DNA from: Bacteroidales bacterium
GTDB lineage: Bacteria; Bacteroidota; Bacteroidia; Bacteroidales; JAOZMU01
Direction: 5' to 3'
Length of the DNA: 16,768 nt
Assembly: GCA_029934165.1 (NCBI GenBank)
Contig: JAOZMU010000017.1
Coordinates: 1-16,768, forward strand
In this document: positions 1 to 8,116 of the stretch, one piece after another
How positions within the stretch are numbered: position 1 is the stretch's first letter
Layout of the letters: every line of letters begins with the position of its first letter
Program-made: the position numbers and the translations under genes
The notes under the pieces: generated by a model
Database searches by the model: none
What the model saw: only the letters and a program-made list of their open reading frames with translations
Told to the model about the DNA's origin: nothing

Positions 1-111
1 TTATTAATTGATTATTATTTATTAGTTTTAATAATTTTGTCCAAAGTCTAATACTTAGTCGAATAAATTTTGTAACATGAATATTATCCAGCGTAAGCCA
101 ATTCGTAATTT

Positions 112-204
112 AAGTATTCTTACAAAAGTTCTTACGCTTTTTATTAACCTAAGTTGTTAATTCACAGCTTAAACGTTTCATAAAAAATAGGTCTTAGACC
201 TTAC
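112..204 (+). repeat. Repeat family R1, copy 1 (complete)
   Basis: This 93-bp element is bounded by AAGTATTCTTACAAAAG on the left and ATAGGTCTTAGACCTTAC on the right. Positions 112-160 match 16720-16768 at 48 of 49 bases and 2541-2589 at about 46 of 49. It holds a TTAAC/GTTAA stem around 144-160 and the near-perfect palindrome AGGTCTTAGACCT near its right end. No ORF is present. It lies about 140 bp upstream of the VWA gene. The nature of the family is unknown: a non-autonomous mobile element or a structured RNA-type repeat are both possible. Confidence 0.8.
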
Positions 205-240
205 TTAGCCGAATAGCAAAACGACACTTTTTTGCAGATA

Positions 241-248
241 TAAATTTG
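241..248 (+). promoter_or_regulatory. Candidate -7 promoter element
   Basis: TAAATTTG fits the Bacteroidota -7 consensus TAnnTTTG and lies about 100 bp upstream of the VWA start. I see no convincing TTG -33 element at the usual distance, so this is tentative. A short stem (GCACT/AGTGC, about 281-300) would lie in the leader. Confidence 0.3.
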
Positions 249-346
249 AATGTTATATATATACAATTACTAATACATAGCACTATCCGCCTAAAAGTGC
301 AGGGTAGTTAATAAAAATAATTATTACTAATTAAAAATTGAAAATC

Positions 347-2194
347 ATGAGACAATTAGGTGTAATTCTATCAATCATCGGTCTTTTTGCTTTATTCGCA
401 TTTATGCCTACTTCCAAAGTTATTACGGGAACTGTAACCAACAACGAAGGAAACCCAATTGCTGGCGCGACTGTGAAAGTGAAAAACCAGCAAAAGTTCG
501 CAACAATTACCAATCGTAAAGGGACGTATAAGCTCACCGTACCCGACAATGCCAAAACTCTTGTTTTTTCGTTTGGCGGAATGCCTACCATCGAAAAAAC
601 AATTGGAACTAAAACTGTTGTTGATGCCGTTTTGAGTTTTGAAACTCCAGAGCTTCTTATTGAGATTGAGGAGATTGAAGATATGGAAGAGGGGTATGAA
701 AAGGTTTTTATGATAGTAGAGAAAAGCAAAAAGCGTGCTATTGTTGGATGTGCAGTGAGTGGCAATTTCGACCGACCTTATGTTGAACATAATACGGAAT
801 CTTACGATGTTATAAATGAAAATATTTTCAAAAGTCCTTTAAATGAGCCACTTTCGACATTTTCTGCCGATGTTGACCGCGCTGCATACGCTAACATGCG
901 AAGATTTGTTACTGGTAGCCAAATGCCTCCTAAAGATGCCGTTCGTATCGAAGAGTTTATAAATTATTTCGATTACGATTATCCACAGCCAAAAGGCGAC
1001 GACCCTTTTTCAATTACCATGGAAATGGGCGCATGTTCTTGGAACAAAGACCATTACCTGATGTCTATCGGATTAAAAGGACGCGAGTTGGAAGTCAAAA
1101 GTATTCCTGCGAGCAATCTCGTTTTTTTGCTTGATGTCTCAGGCTCAATGAGTTCGCCAAACAAACTTCCGCTTTTGAAACAAGCATTCAGCATACTTTT
1201 GGACAATTTGCGCGGAAAAGACAAAGTGGCAATTGTAGTTTATGCAGGTGCTGCCGGCGTTGTTTTGCGTCCGACCTCGTGCGATAAGAAAAAAACGATT
1301 CTCAATGCAATGAATAAGCTATCTGCTGGAGGCTCAACGGCTGGTGGCGATGGAATTAAACTAGCGTATAAATTAGCAAAAGAAAATTTTATCAAAGGCG
1401 GAAACAATCGCGTAATTCTTGCAACTGATGGTGATTTTAACATAGGCGCAAGCAGCGATGCCGAAATGGTTCGCCTGATAGAAAACAAACGAGATGACGA
1501 TATTTTTCTGACAGTTCTTGGTTTTGGTATGGGAAATTACAAGGATTCTAAAATGGAAAAACTATCAAATGCTGGCAACGGAAATTACGCATATATTGAT
1601 AATATCCTTGAAGCAAAGAAAACTCTTGGCAAAGAAATTTGGGGAACTTTGTTTACAATTGCCAAAGATGTAAAAATTCAAATAGAATTTAATCCGGCAA
1701 AGGTAAAAGGTTATCGTTTAATAGGTTATGAAAACCGAATGCTAAATGCAGAAGATTTCAACGATGACAAAAAAGATGCTGGCGAAATTGGTGCAGGTCA
1801 TTCTGTTACAGCCGTATATGAAATTATTCCTGCCGGTTCCGATGAAAAAATCAAAGGCGTTGATGAGTTAGAATACCAAAACACAAAAGTTGTGAAAAGC
1901 AAAAATCTTGCAACCGTTAAATTACGATACAAAAAGCCAGATGGTATTGTTAGTAAGCTCATTACGCAGCGAATAAAAGAAGACGATATTAAAAAAACAG
2001 ATATGTCTCAAAACTATCGTTTTGTTTCGGCGGTAATAGAATTTGGTTTACTGCTTCGGGATTCCGAGTTTAAGAAAAATGCATCGTACACAAATGTAAT
2101 CAAGCGAGCAAAAAAGGCAAAAGGTTCTGATGATGACGGTTTTAGAGCAGAATTTATTCGCCTTGTCGAGGCAGCCGAACTTCTGTCAAAATAA
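347..2194 (+). CDS. Exported VWA-domain protein with carboxypeptidase-regulatory-like domain (YfbK-like)
   Basis: The chosen start is ATG at 347, giving 615 aa. A TTG three codons earlier is possible but less likely. Residues 1-20 form a hydrophobic signal-type segment ending near FMPTSK. Next comes a carboxypeptidase-regulatory-like beta domain (about 24-97, ITGTVTNNEGNPIAGATV). Then follows the N-terminal region typical of YfbK-type VWA proteins (about 150-250, including LSTFSADVDRAAYANMRR). The VWA domain (about 257-430) has an intact MIDAS motif DVSGSMS at 263-269 and ATDGDFN further on. The C-terminus resembles the DUF3520 region paired with this VWA type. Such proteins probably bind ligands through a divalent metal at the cell surface or periplasm; the partner is unknown. 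The gene stands alone, followed by a terminator, between R1 copies 1 and 2. Confidence 0.9.
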   Translation: MRQLGVILSIIGLFALFAFMPTSKVITGTVTNNEGNPIAGATVKVKNQQKFATITNRKGTYKLTVPDNAKTLVFSFGGMPTIEKTIGTKTVVDAVLSFETPELLIEIEEIEDMEEGYEKVFMIVEKSKKRAIVGCAVSGNFDRPYVEHNTESYDVINENIFKSPLNEPLSTFSADVDRAAYANMRRFVTGSQMPPKDAVRIEEFINYFDYDYPQPKGDDPFSITMEMGACSWNKDHYLMSIGLKGRELEVKSIPASNLVFLLDVSGSMSSPNKLPLLKQAFSILLDNLRGKDKVAIVVYAGAAGVVLRPTSCDKKKTILNAMNKLSAGGSTAGGDGIKLAYKLAKENFIKGGNNRVILATDGDFNIGASSDAEMVRLIENKRDDDIFLTVLGFGMGNYKDSKMEKLSNAGNGNYAYIDNILEAKKTLGKEIWGTLFTIAKDVKIQIEFNPAKVKGYRLIGYENRMLNAEDFNDDKKDAGEIGAGHSVTAVYEIIPAGSDEKIKGVDELEYQNTKVVKSKNLATVKLRYKKPDGIVSKLITQRIKEDDIKKTDMSQNYRFVSAVIEFGLLLRDSEFKKNASYTNVIKRAKKAKGSDDDGFRAEFIRLVEAAELLSK

Positions 2195-2270
2195 TAAAGT
2201 CGAAGACATATTTCCACTAAATTTCATGGTTGTTTATTAGCAACTTACGTAATAAAAATCATGAGCATAA

Positions 2271-2304
2271 AAAACCTATCAAATAAAAATTGGTAGGTTT
2301 TTTT
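2271..2304 (+). terminator. Rho-independent terminator of the VWA gene
   Basis: A 10-bp stem (AAAACCTATC at 2271-2280 with GGTAGGTTTT at 2292-2301, one G-U pair) encloses an 11-nt loop and runs into seven Ts. It lies about 75 bp after the VWA stop codon in the correct orientation. Confidence 0.85.
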
Positions 2305-2446
2305 GCTTATTGTTTCCTGCTCCAAACCGCTTTCAAGTAGCGATAAATTGGTTTGTGTAATTGGTTGATTATCAAAAAGAAACACAGCCGTGCATTCCAG
2401 ATTTATATTCTTGTATTAAATCCGTAGGCTTGGTATGTTTATAGCC

Positions 2447-2511
2447 TATAATTATTTAATATTCAACCTGTTATAGTTTTGACAATTAAATTCAATATAA
2501 TTATTTAATAT
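2447..2511. repeat. Short direct repeat pair in an intergenic region
   Basis: TATAATTATTTAATAT occurs at 2447-2462 and again at 2496-2511, 49 bp apart. The sequence is AT-only, so its significance is low. No gene is visible in the surrounding 2305-2540 stretch. Confidence 0.5.
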
Positions 2512-2540
2512 ACAGACAATTTTTTATGACTAAGCCATGT

Positions 2541-2626
2541 AAGTACTTTTATAAAAGTTCTTCCGCTTTTTATTAACCTAAGTTGTTAATAGTCAGCTAA
2601 AACATTTCATGAAAATTAGGTCTTAG
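2541..2626 (+). repeat. Repeat family R1, copy 2 (3' end degraded)
   Basis: The sequence has the same order as copy 1: AAGTACTTTTATAAAAG, then CGCTTTTTATTAACCTAAG, then AACATTTCATGAAAATTAGGTCTTAG. The terminal palindrome is broken, since AGGTCTTAG is followed by TAAT instead of ACCT. The first 49 bases differ from copy 3 at about three positions. A further TAGGTCTTA at about 2719-2727 could be a leftover of another right end. Confidence 0.75.
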
Positions 2627-2735
2627 TAATGGAAAATTAATAATTAATAATTTTGCTTACGCCTGATTTAGTTTTAGTTAGGAATTTTAATGGTTTACTT
2701 TATTAAATTCATTTTACTTAGGTCTTATACGAAAG

Positions 2736-2750
2736 ATACCGACTCGGAAT
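2736..2750. promoter_or_regulatory. Near-palindrome at the 3' edge of the glycan cluster
   Basis: TACCGACTCGGAA (one mismatch from TACCGACTCGGTA) lies directly after the stop codon of the last gene in the glycan cluster. Its near-identical partner lies just upstream of the first gene at 8983-8995. It could be an operator, a protein-binding boundary site or a recombination site; the sequence does not decide. Confidence 0.45.
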
Positions 2751-4588
2751 TATTCTTTTTTCCTAAAACTTTTATTCGTTTCATTTATTATTTTCTCATA
2801 AGTTGCAAGTGTCTCTATTGCCGCTTTTCGCCAAGAGAATTTAAACGACTGTTTCAGAGATAGTTTTGCCTTTTCGGCACGTTCCTCAGAGTTAAAACAA
2901 ACACAGTACATTTGAGTATAAATACTTTCAACACTGTTAGAGTTTGCTGGGTATCCTGCATCGCCAGCAACTTCTGGTTGCGAGCTATTATCGCCGTAAA
3001 TAACTGGCGTACCGCAACTCATGGCTTCCAGAATTGGCAATCCAAATCCCTCATAATGTGAAATATAGCTCAAAGCTAAAGCCTCAGAATATATAATGTG
3101 TAAATCGCTGTTTTCAATAAACCCAGTAAAAATTACTTGGTCAGATGTCAATTCCGCATTTTGAAACAAACTATCAATCATCCAGCCTTTTCTGCCGGCT
3201 ATAACTAATTTCACATTCAATTCAGAATTACTCGAAAGTAATTTTTTGAACGCTATAATAGTGTTACTCAGGTTTTTACGTGGCTCAATAGTTGACAAAC
3301 AAAGAATATAAGGATAATTACCTATTTTGTATTTTTCTCGTATTTTTTTTGCTTTTTCGGTGTCAAAGTTTTTACGAAACATTTTTCGATTTGCGCCCTC
3401 GTAAATTGTATGTACTTTATTATCAACAATATCGCCATCTTTGTAATAATCTTTTTTTGTCCAATTTGAAACCGCAATAACATCAGCATTTTGTTTTTTG
3501 ATAAATTCCAAATCGCTTGCAAAAATTTCGGGCGAATGATTTTCATGAAATTCAGGAAATAAAGTTGGAGTAAAATCATGAACAGTAACTAAATATCTGT
3601 TTTTCACAAACTTGAATGGATAAGAAAGTGTGTTCATCGTAAAATGAACTAGGTCATATCGACTAATACGAATATATTTGATTACTTTTGCAATCATTTT
3701 TTTTGTAAAAACACCACATTTGTAAACAAGCGCTGCCGGTTTTTTAAGCCACAAAGGAATTAGCTGCCTAACCTTTTCTTTTAGCGGCGGAATCTGATAC
3801 TCAAACTTGTCTTTACTTCCCGATTCATCTAAAATTGTATCAGCATAATTTCGTATCGGATACACCTTATTATAAATATATAAACCAAAATTCCACCGAC
3901 TATTCTCGTTTTCGCCAACGACAAGAAATTGCTTTAACAACTCTTTCAGGTATCGTTTCGAGCCGTCAGTTTTTTCCATGTGCAGTTTATGAGCCTCGAT
4001 GGCAACTTTAAATTGTCGCCTCTGTTTATCGACTTTGAAGCCCATTTTTTTGATAAGAATATAATCTAAGTCATTGTTTAATAGTTTAATATTTCCATTT
4101 AATGAGTAACCAAATTTTTCCATTGTAGGCGCATGATAACTCCAAAATAAGTCTTGATGAAATTCGGACAATGAGTTTTTCCAACCTTGATACTTTTGCT
4201 TTTTTACTTCAATATTTTGTTTTATGCTATTTGTAAAACGCTGGAATGTTCCTCTGAAATCTGAAAATAGTTCTTCGTACCTCACAATAAAAGTAGCGTT
4301 CTCCAGACAAAAACAAGAAAAATTTGACCAACCTCCAAGAAAGTCTTCACTCTCGTTAACTATTAAATTTGTTGTTGCATTGTAAACATCATTTGTGTTC
4401 GTGTTTGCAACACGGTTGGAAATAATGTCTCTTGGGTCGCGTACAACATACATTGTTTGGGTGGAACTGTTGGCTGCAAACTCTGTGGAAGTTACAAATG
4501 TAAATTCGTTGCTATTTGTAACGTTGCTTGTAACCAAATTACGAATTTCAGGAAGACTGTCGTCCAAATATGTGAAGATTGTAATCAT
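2750..4588 (-). CDS. Sulfotransferase-like / GT4 glycosyltransferase fusion
   Basis: The protein has 612 aa and two parts. Residues 1 to about 170 resemble the C-terminal two thirds of a PF00685-type sulfotransferase: MYVVRDPRD (46-54, the 3'-phosphate-binding motif of PAPS enzymes), GGWS (85-88), VRYEEL (102-107) and HQDLFWSYH (144-152). These match, in order, motifs in the neighbouring sulfotransferase at 4994-5791. The 5' PAPS loop (FPRSGxT) is absent, and an in-frame stop lies five codons upstream, so the domain is short or degenerate. Residues about 192-600 form a complete GT4 enzyme. It has a typical start (FKVAIEAHKLHMEKTDGSKR), HDFTPTLFPE, STIEPRKN, and the E-x7-E donor-site pair E513/E521 in EGFGLPILEA. 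The likely role is transfer of a sugar from a nucleotide donor during glycan assembly. This is the last gene of the cluster, separated from the others by a hairpin element. Donor and acceptor cannot be predicted. Confidence 0.85.
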   Translation of the reverse strand: MITIFTYLDDSLPEIRNLVTSNVTNSNEFTFVTSTEFAANSSTQTMYVVRDPRDIISNRVANTNTNDVYNATTNLIVNESEDFLGGWSNFSCFCLENATFIVRYEELFSDFRGTFQRFTNSIKQNIEVKKQKYQGWKNSLSEFHQDLFWSYHAPTMEKFGYSLNGNIKLLNNDLDYILIKKMGFKVDKQRRQFKVAIEAHKLHMEKTDGSKRYLKELLKQFLVVGENENSRWNFGLYIYNKVYPIRNYADTILDESGSKDKFEYQIPPLKEKVRQLIPLWLKKPAALVYKCGVFTKKMIAKVIKYIRISRYDLVHFTMNTLSYPFKFVKNRYLVTVHDFTPTLFPEFHENHSPEIFASDLEFIKKQNADVIAVSNWTKKDYYKDGDIVDNKVHTIYEGANRKMFRKNFDTEKAKKIREKYKIGNYPYILCLSTIEPRKNLSNTIIAFKKLLSSNSELNVKLVIAGRKGWMIDSLFQNAELTSDQVIFTGFIENSDLHIIYSEALALSYISHYEGFGLPILEAMSCGTPVIYGDNSSQPEVAGDAGYPANSNSVESIYTQMYCVCFNSEERAEKAKLSLKQSFKFSWRKAAIETLATYEKIINETNKSFRKKE

Positions 4589-4838
4589 TAGGAGTTTGTT
4601 TCAGATTTGTTTATCTACTAAATAACAATAAAATAAAAACTCAGGTTTTTGACTTATTCTTTTAGAACGAAGATTAAATTAACCATTATTTGCTGTTTGT
4701 TGCTGACTTTCAGTTAAATAGTAAATCGTTGTCTCAATATTAAAAAGTACATGGCACTTATCACTTATCTTTATTTTTAAAAGTTTGATACTGCCCAAAA
4801 TAATTGCGTCAGAAATTCCAATTTATTTTTTTATTGTT
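4589..4838. other. Intergenic region without a recognised gene
   Basis: This AT-rich stretch lies between the sulfotransferase/GT4 gene and the hairpin element. All frames are interrupted, and I found no coding remnant that would supply the missing PAPS loop to the fusion gene. A promoter for the GT4 gene would be expected here, but no exact TAnnTTTG element is evident on the minus strand. Confidence 0.5.
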
Positions 4839-4976
4839 CCTTAAATCCGAAGGTCTTTTTGTAATCCTTTTACTTTTAAGTATTTGTATCTATTTTGTTT
4901 CACATAAACAGGTGAAATAAAATAGATTTTAATCATTGAAATTCAATTACTTATAAAAAGACTTGCGGATTTAAAG
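4839..4976. mobile_element. Candidate MITE: 138-bp inverted repeat with TTGTT flanks
   Basis: Two 65-bp arms (4839-4903 and 4912-4976) are inverted repeats of each other around an 8-nt loop (ATAAACAG), with about 48 of 65 positions paired. Pairing is best at the outer 20 bp (TTAAATCCG plus GTCTTTTT) and the inner 16 bp. TTGTT lies immediately outside each arm (4834-4838 and 4977-4981), consistent with a 5-bp target-site duplication. There is no internal ORF. It starts 17 bp after the sulfotransferase stop codon, so in RNA it would form a large hairpin between genes of the cluster. No T-tract follows, so it is not a standard terminator. Confidence 0.65.
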
Positions 4977-4993
4977 TTGTTACAAAAGAAAAT

Positions 4994-5791
4994 TTATTTT
5001 TTACGAAAACCTAGTATTTTAGCTAATTTACGTTTCCCGCGAAAATAGAAACCCCGAACTCCATTATTTAAGTACCAATGCTCTTTCTTCGGAAATCTAA
5101 TACCAGCAATTCTTCCGTCGGAATAGCCAAGTTTGTCCATCATTTTACCATGGTAGTACCAAAATAAATCGTGTAAATCATCAGGCATTTCTTCTATCCA
5201 ATTGTTTGCTTTTCCTTTACGGAAAAATTTTTGGGCAAAGTCTTGTTTATCTGTATCAGATATTTGTAAATCGTGTTTTGCGCCATACTTAGGAATACTG
5301 TTTTTTAAGTGTTCAAACGTAGGCAGTTTGTCCCAATTTGCAGCAGGAAGATTCATAACTTTACTTATCTTGGCAAAACAAGCTTTAGGATTTATAATAA
5401 GTTCCTCGTATTTAATTACAACATCTGCGTAATTAAACCATTGTTTAACATTTTCCGACCAACCACCAAAATAACTTCCTTCTGCCGCGATAATGGCTTC
5501 TTTCAAGTTTTCCCGAAAATTGGATTCGGGTGCAACAATATCTTTTCGCATGTGAGCAACGGAAATAAGCGCATCGCGTCCATCACGAACTAGGTAAATA
5601 GACTTATTATTCCCCTTAGTTAATTGACTAGGAAGTAAATGAGTTTTTACTAGCGGGTATGAATCATAATTATCATCAATTGGGTATGATGATTCAAGAT
5701 GATACGTGCTTGATTTTAACCCATAAACCTCATAAAAAATATTACGTAAAAATGTGTTACCAGAACGCGGAAACGAAGCAATCCATATCAT
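4994..5791 (-). CDS. Sulfotransferase, PF00685-like
   Basis: The protein has 265 aa, a normal length for a bacterial PAPS-dependent sulfotransferase. The 5' PAPS loop is present at the very N-terminus (FPRSGNTF, 7-14), which supports the ATG at 5791. Further motifs are VKTH (48-51), the 3'-phosphate motif YLVRDGRD (66-73) with a Ser four residues on, GGWSENVKQW, VIKYEEL and HDLFWYYHGKMMDKLGYS. No signal peptide or membrane segment is seen, so it should act in the cytoplasm. It would move a sulfuryl group from PAPS to a glycan or lipid-linked intermediate. Its start is 1 nt after the stop of the preceding gene, indicating translational coupling. It is homologous to the N-terminal part of the GT4 fusion downstream. 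The acceptor is unknown. Confidence 0.9.
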   Translation of the reverse strand: MIWIASFPRSGNTFLRNIFYEVYGLKSSTYHLESSYPIDDNYDSYPLVKTHLLPSQLTKGNNKSIYLVRDGRDALISVAHMRKDIVAPESNFRENLKEAIIAAEGSYFGGWSENVKQWFNYADVVIKYEELIINPKACFAKISKVMNLPAANWDKLPTFEHLKNSIPKYGAKHDLQISDTDKQDFAQKFFRKGKANNWIEEMPDDLHDLFWYYHGKMMDKLGYSDGRIAGIRFPKKEHWYLNNGVRGFYFRGKRKLAKILGFRKK

Positions 5792-5792
5792 C

Positions 5793-6488
5793 TTAATAAA
5801 TTTTTGTTGACGTAAATTTAGATATTATAGCAGAAATTACATGGTTGTTATTACGAAGATTTAACAACGTATTATATATCTTGAAGTCCTTTTTATTTAA
5901 TTCTTTGATATGTCTCCTTGTTTTTTCATCAACCTCATACTTATTCTGAATATTATTTTTTTCATGAAAATCGGCATTTGATAAAACCCAACCTAGCCTA
6001 TGGGATAACGAGGAAATATCTTTTGCGAAGTTTTCCAATATCCCAATAAAAAAAAAGGAATTCAAATCTGAGCCTTGTAAATACCTGTGTATTAAGTTTT
6101 TACGCGAATCGCATTCAGCAAATTCCAATAAGCTAACATTTTCCAAGTACCTTTCTTTGTCATTCGTGTTTTTACTAATACGCTGCATCAAGAAATAGTA
6201 ATGAGAAATTACTCGCTCAATAGGATTTCTGAGCCAAGTAACAAGTTTAGTATCAGGAAATTGCTGCAAATATGGTTTCAATTCGGAATGGTGAAAATGT
6301 CCATGAATACACATCACCTGTTCGGGAATTTTGGCAATCAAATCCTGATGAGTTTTCATATTAGATTGATCGCTTCCGATTCTTTTTTCAAAACTAAATA
6401 GCTGGTTCTCTGCATATTGTTGCTGCAATATTTTGTGGAAGCTGCTCCCGCCAGTTTTCGGAATGTGAATGGACACTAATTTATTCAT
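5793..6488 (-). CDS. Sulfotransferase, PF03567-like (sulfotransferase family 2)
   Basis: The chosen start is ATG at 6488 (231 aa), because the PAPS loop HIPKTGGSSF then falls at residues 8-17, as in the family. A longer reading adds 20 unlikely residues inside the upstream gene. Other family motifs are HGHF (62-65) and WLRNPIERVIS (85-95), which includes the 3'-phosphate-binding Arg and Ser. The start overlaps the stop of the ABC-sulfotransferase gene in ATGAATAA (8 bp), so translation is probably coupled. The order HIPKT, HGHF, WLR(N/D)P, RVIS is shared with the C-terminal half of that upstream protein. The two are therefore probably duplicates, one free and one fused. The role is probably cytoplasmic sulfation of a polysaccharide or of its precursor. 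Confidence 0.87.
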   Translation of the reverse strand: MNKLVSIHIPKTGGSSFHKILQQQYAENQLFSFEKRIGSDQSNMKTHQDLIAKIPEQVMCIHGHFHHSELKPYLQQFPDTKLVTWLRNPIERVISHYYFLMQRISKNTNDKERYLENVSLLEFAECDSRKNLIHRYLQGSDLNSFFFIGILENFAKDISSLSHRLGWVLSNADFHEKNNIQNKYEVDEKTRRHIKELNKKDFKIYNTLLNLRNNNHVISAIISKFTSTKIY

Positions 6489-8028
6489 TAGTTTTGCCCT
6501 TTCGTTTATTTCGCAAAGCCAGAGCTTCTTCATATAGTTGATAATCAAGCCTATTCAATGATTTAATTTCTGCTATTTCCTCTTCTGAAATAATAGGCTT
6601 TTTTGCAGCAGTAATATTGTGTTTATACTCAATAACATTATTCCAGTTAAGTGTTTTAGCCAAGTCGTTCAAATCGTCAGAAAAATGCTCAGTAATGCCG
6701 ACAAAAGTAAATTCAGTTAATGCAATTCCTTGTAAATGTTTGTATTGCCTATTCCGATTCCCTTCCATATTTGCGAACTCAAGGAGCGTTTTTTTCATTC
6801 TTTTAAGCATATTTGTGCGAGGGAATTTTTCTGAAAGAACTATTTCCTTTAGTTGTTTGTCAAGATAGAAATAGTTTGAAATTACGCGGCTGGCAGGGTC
6901 TCTTAACCAAGTAATTATTGGCGTATTCTCTTTTATGACCAGCTTCTTTTTTAAATCGGAAAACAAAAAATGCCCATGAATTACGCTAATATGCTTAGAT
7001 AATTTTGGTAATACTAATCGTTGTTCGTCAACATTTATGTTTTTCGACTTATCAAGAATATCAAAACGAGCAACTTTTGAGTCTCCATAAACATATTTCA
7101 AAATATTTCGGAACGAAGTTCCTGCTGTTTTGGGTATATGTAGCGAAATTAATTTGGCATTATTACTTATTTTAATGTTTTGCGGAGTTGATAATTTGTT
7201 AGATGGATTTAATTGCGTGTGATTTTTGTCAAATACGGAAAAATTTTTCATGTTCTCCACACTTGGCACGTTCCATTTTTGCAAATAATAATGAATTCCA
7301 TCGTCAACATCATTGGTTTGGTGGCAAATCATTCCTTTGTCCATAATCATTAGCCTATTAGCTATACGACTGATTCTATTGACGTTATGCGAAATTGTTA
7401 TTATTGCTATTTCATTTTTTAATTCGTCCAATTTATCGTAACATTTATTACGAAACGCAATATCACCAACAGAAAGCCCCTCGTCAATAATTAGTAGTGA
7501 AGGATTACTGGCTACTGCAATCGAAAAACCCAGTCTAGCTCGCATTCCAGATGAATAAATACCGAAAGGAGAATCTATAAACTCTTGCAATTCAGAAAAT
7601 TCGATGATATTATCAATCTCTTGGTTTATTTCATTGCTGCTCATACCCAACAGTGTGCCTTTTACGTAGATGTTTTCACGACCAGTAAACATTGGGTTCA
7701 TTCCAACAGCAAGTGCAAATAGAGGCGAAATTTTTCCATCGACTGTTATTGTACCACTATCTATTGGATAAATACCTGTTAATAGGCGCATTAGTGTTGT
7801 TTTTCCTGCACCATTATTTCCTAAAATACCAAGTGCATCGCCTTTCTTCAGTTGAAAGCTTATGTCTTTTACTGCCCAAAATTCACTCTGTCGCAGATAA
7901 TTTGATTTTTGTTTAAGTCCTATGGTGTTTCGTACCACATCATTAATACCGTATAACATGTTACGTTTAAGGCTTTTACACAATTTTTTAGAGACATTTT
8001 CTACGTTTAAAATAATATCACTATTCAT
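6481..8028 (-). CDS. Polysaccharide-export ABC ATPase fused to a sulfotransferase domain
   Basis: The protein has 515 aa. Residues 1 to about 250 are a Wzt/TagH/KpsT-type ATPase. They include Walker A GNNGAGKTT (70-78), the Q-loop region near 100-125, signature YSSGMRARLG (158-167), Walker B LLIIDE (178-183) and the switch His in TISHN (H214). Wzt proteins often continue into a glycan-binding C-terminal domain. Here, after a linker (about 250-290), a PF03567-like sulfotransferase follows instead. Its motifs are LHIPKTAGTSF (296-306), HGHF (351-354) and WLRDPASRVIS (374-384), all at the expected spacing. One uninterrupted frame encodes both parts. The protein would pair with the ABC-2 permease 88 bp upstream, placing a PAPS enzyme at the inner-membrane export gate. 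Coupling of sulfation to export is an inference; both active sites look intact. Confidence 0.9.
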   Translation of the reverse strand: MNSDIILNVENVSKKLCKSLKRNMLYGINDVVRNTIGLKQKSNYLRQSEFWAVKDISFQLKKGDALGILGNNGAGKTTLMRLLTGIYPIDSGTITVDGKISPLFALAVGMNPMFTGRENIYVKGTLLGMSSNEINQEIDNIIEFSELQEFIDSPFGIYSSGMRARLGFSIAVASNPSLLIIDEGLSVGDIAFRNKCYDKLDELKNEIAIITISHNVNRISRIANRLMIMDKGMICHQTNDVDDGIHYYLQKWNVPSVENMKNFSVFDKNHTQLNPSNKLSTPQNIKISNNAKLISLHIPKTAGTSFRNILKYVYGDSKVARFDILDKSKNINVDEQRLVLPKLSKHISVIHGHFLFSDLKKKLVIKENTPIITWLRDPASRVISNYFYLDKQLKEIVLSEKFPRTNMLKRMKKTLLEFANMEGNRNRQYKHLQGIALTEFTFVGITEHFSDDLNDLAKTLNWNNVIEYKHNITAAKKPIISEEEIAEIKSLNRLDYQLYEEALALRNKRKGKTNE

Positions 8029-8116
8029 TATAATTGTTTGGCGGGTTTGTCTTTTTTACTCGTAAAATACTTATTTTCAGGCAAAAGGAAGGTTTTTTCG
8101 AGAAATCGTAAAAATC

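Noticed and set aside
1..110. Partial extra repeat: ACTTAGTCGAATA at about 53-65 resembles ACTTAGCCGAATA at about 203-215
   Set aside because: The match covers about 13 bases only and has no defined ends; it was noted as weak similarity, not a feature.
1240..1488. Antisense frames inside the VWA gene and similar long frames opposite other genes
   Set aside because: They show no recognisable motifs and lie fully within well-supported genes, so they are chance frames.
112..2626. R1 copies around the VWA gene as integron attC sites with a gene cassette
   Set aside because: The ends lack the RYYYAAC and GTTRRRY core sites, no integrase is in the window, and the other R1 copies are spaced too far apart and in both orientations.
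2447..2626. Possible CRISPR-like or tandem repeat array
   Set aside because: Only one AT-only 16-mer pair and one R1 copy are present. There are no regular spacers and no cas genes.
4589..4838. Frameshifted 5' part of the sulfotransferase-GT4 gene carrying the missing PAPS loop
   Set aside because: Minus-strand frames here are broken by stops and contain no FPRSGxT-like sequence.
4839..4976. The long hairpin as a rho-independent terminator
   Set aside because: No T-tract follows on either strand and the arms are far longer than terminator stems.
6489..6548. Longer N-terminus for the PF03567-like sulfotransferase
   Set aside because: The PAPS loop normally lies within about 10 residues of the start, and the 8-bp ATGAATAA overlap with the upstream stop is a typical coupled start.
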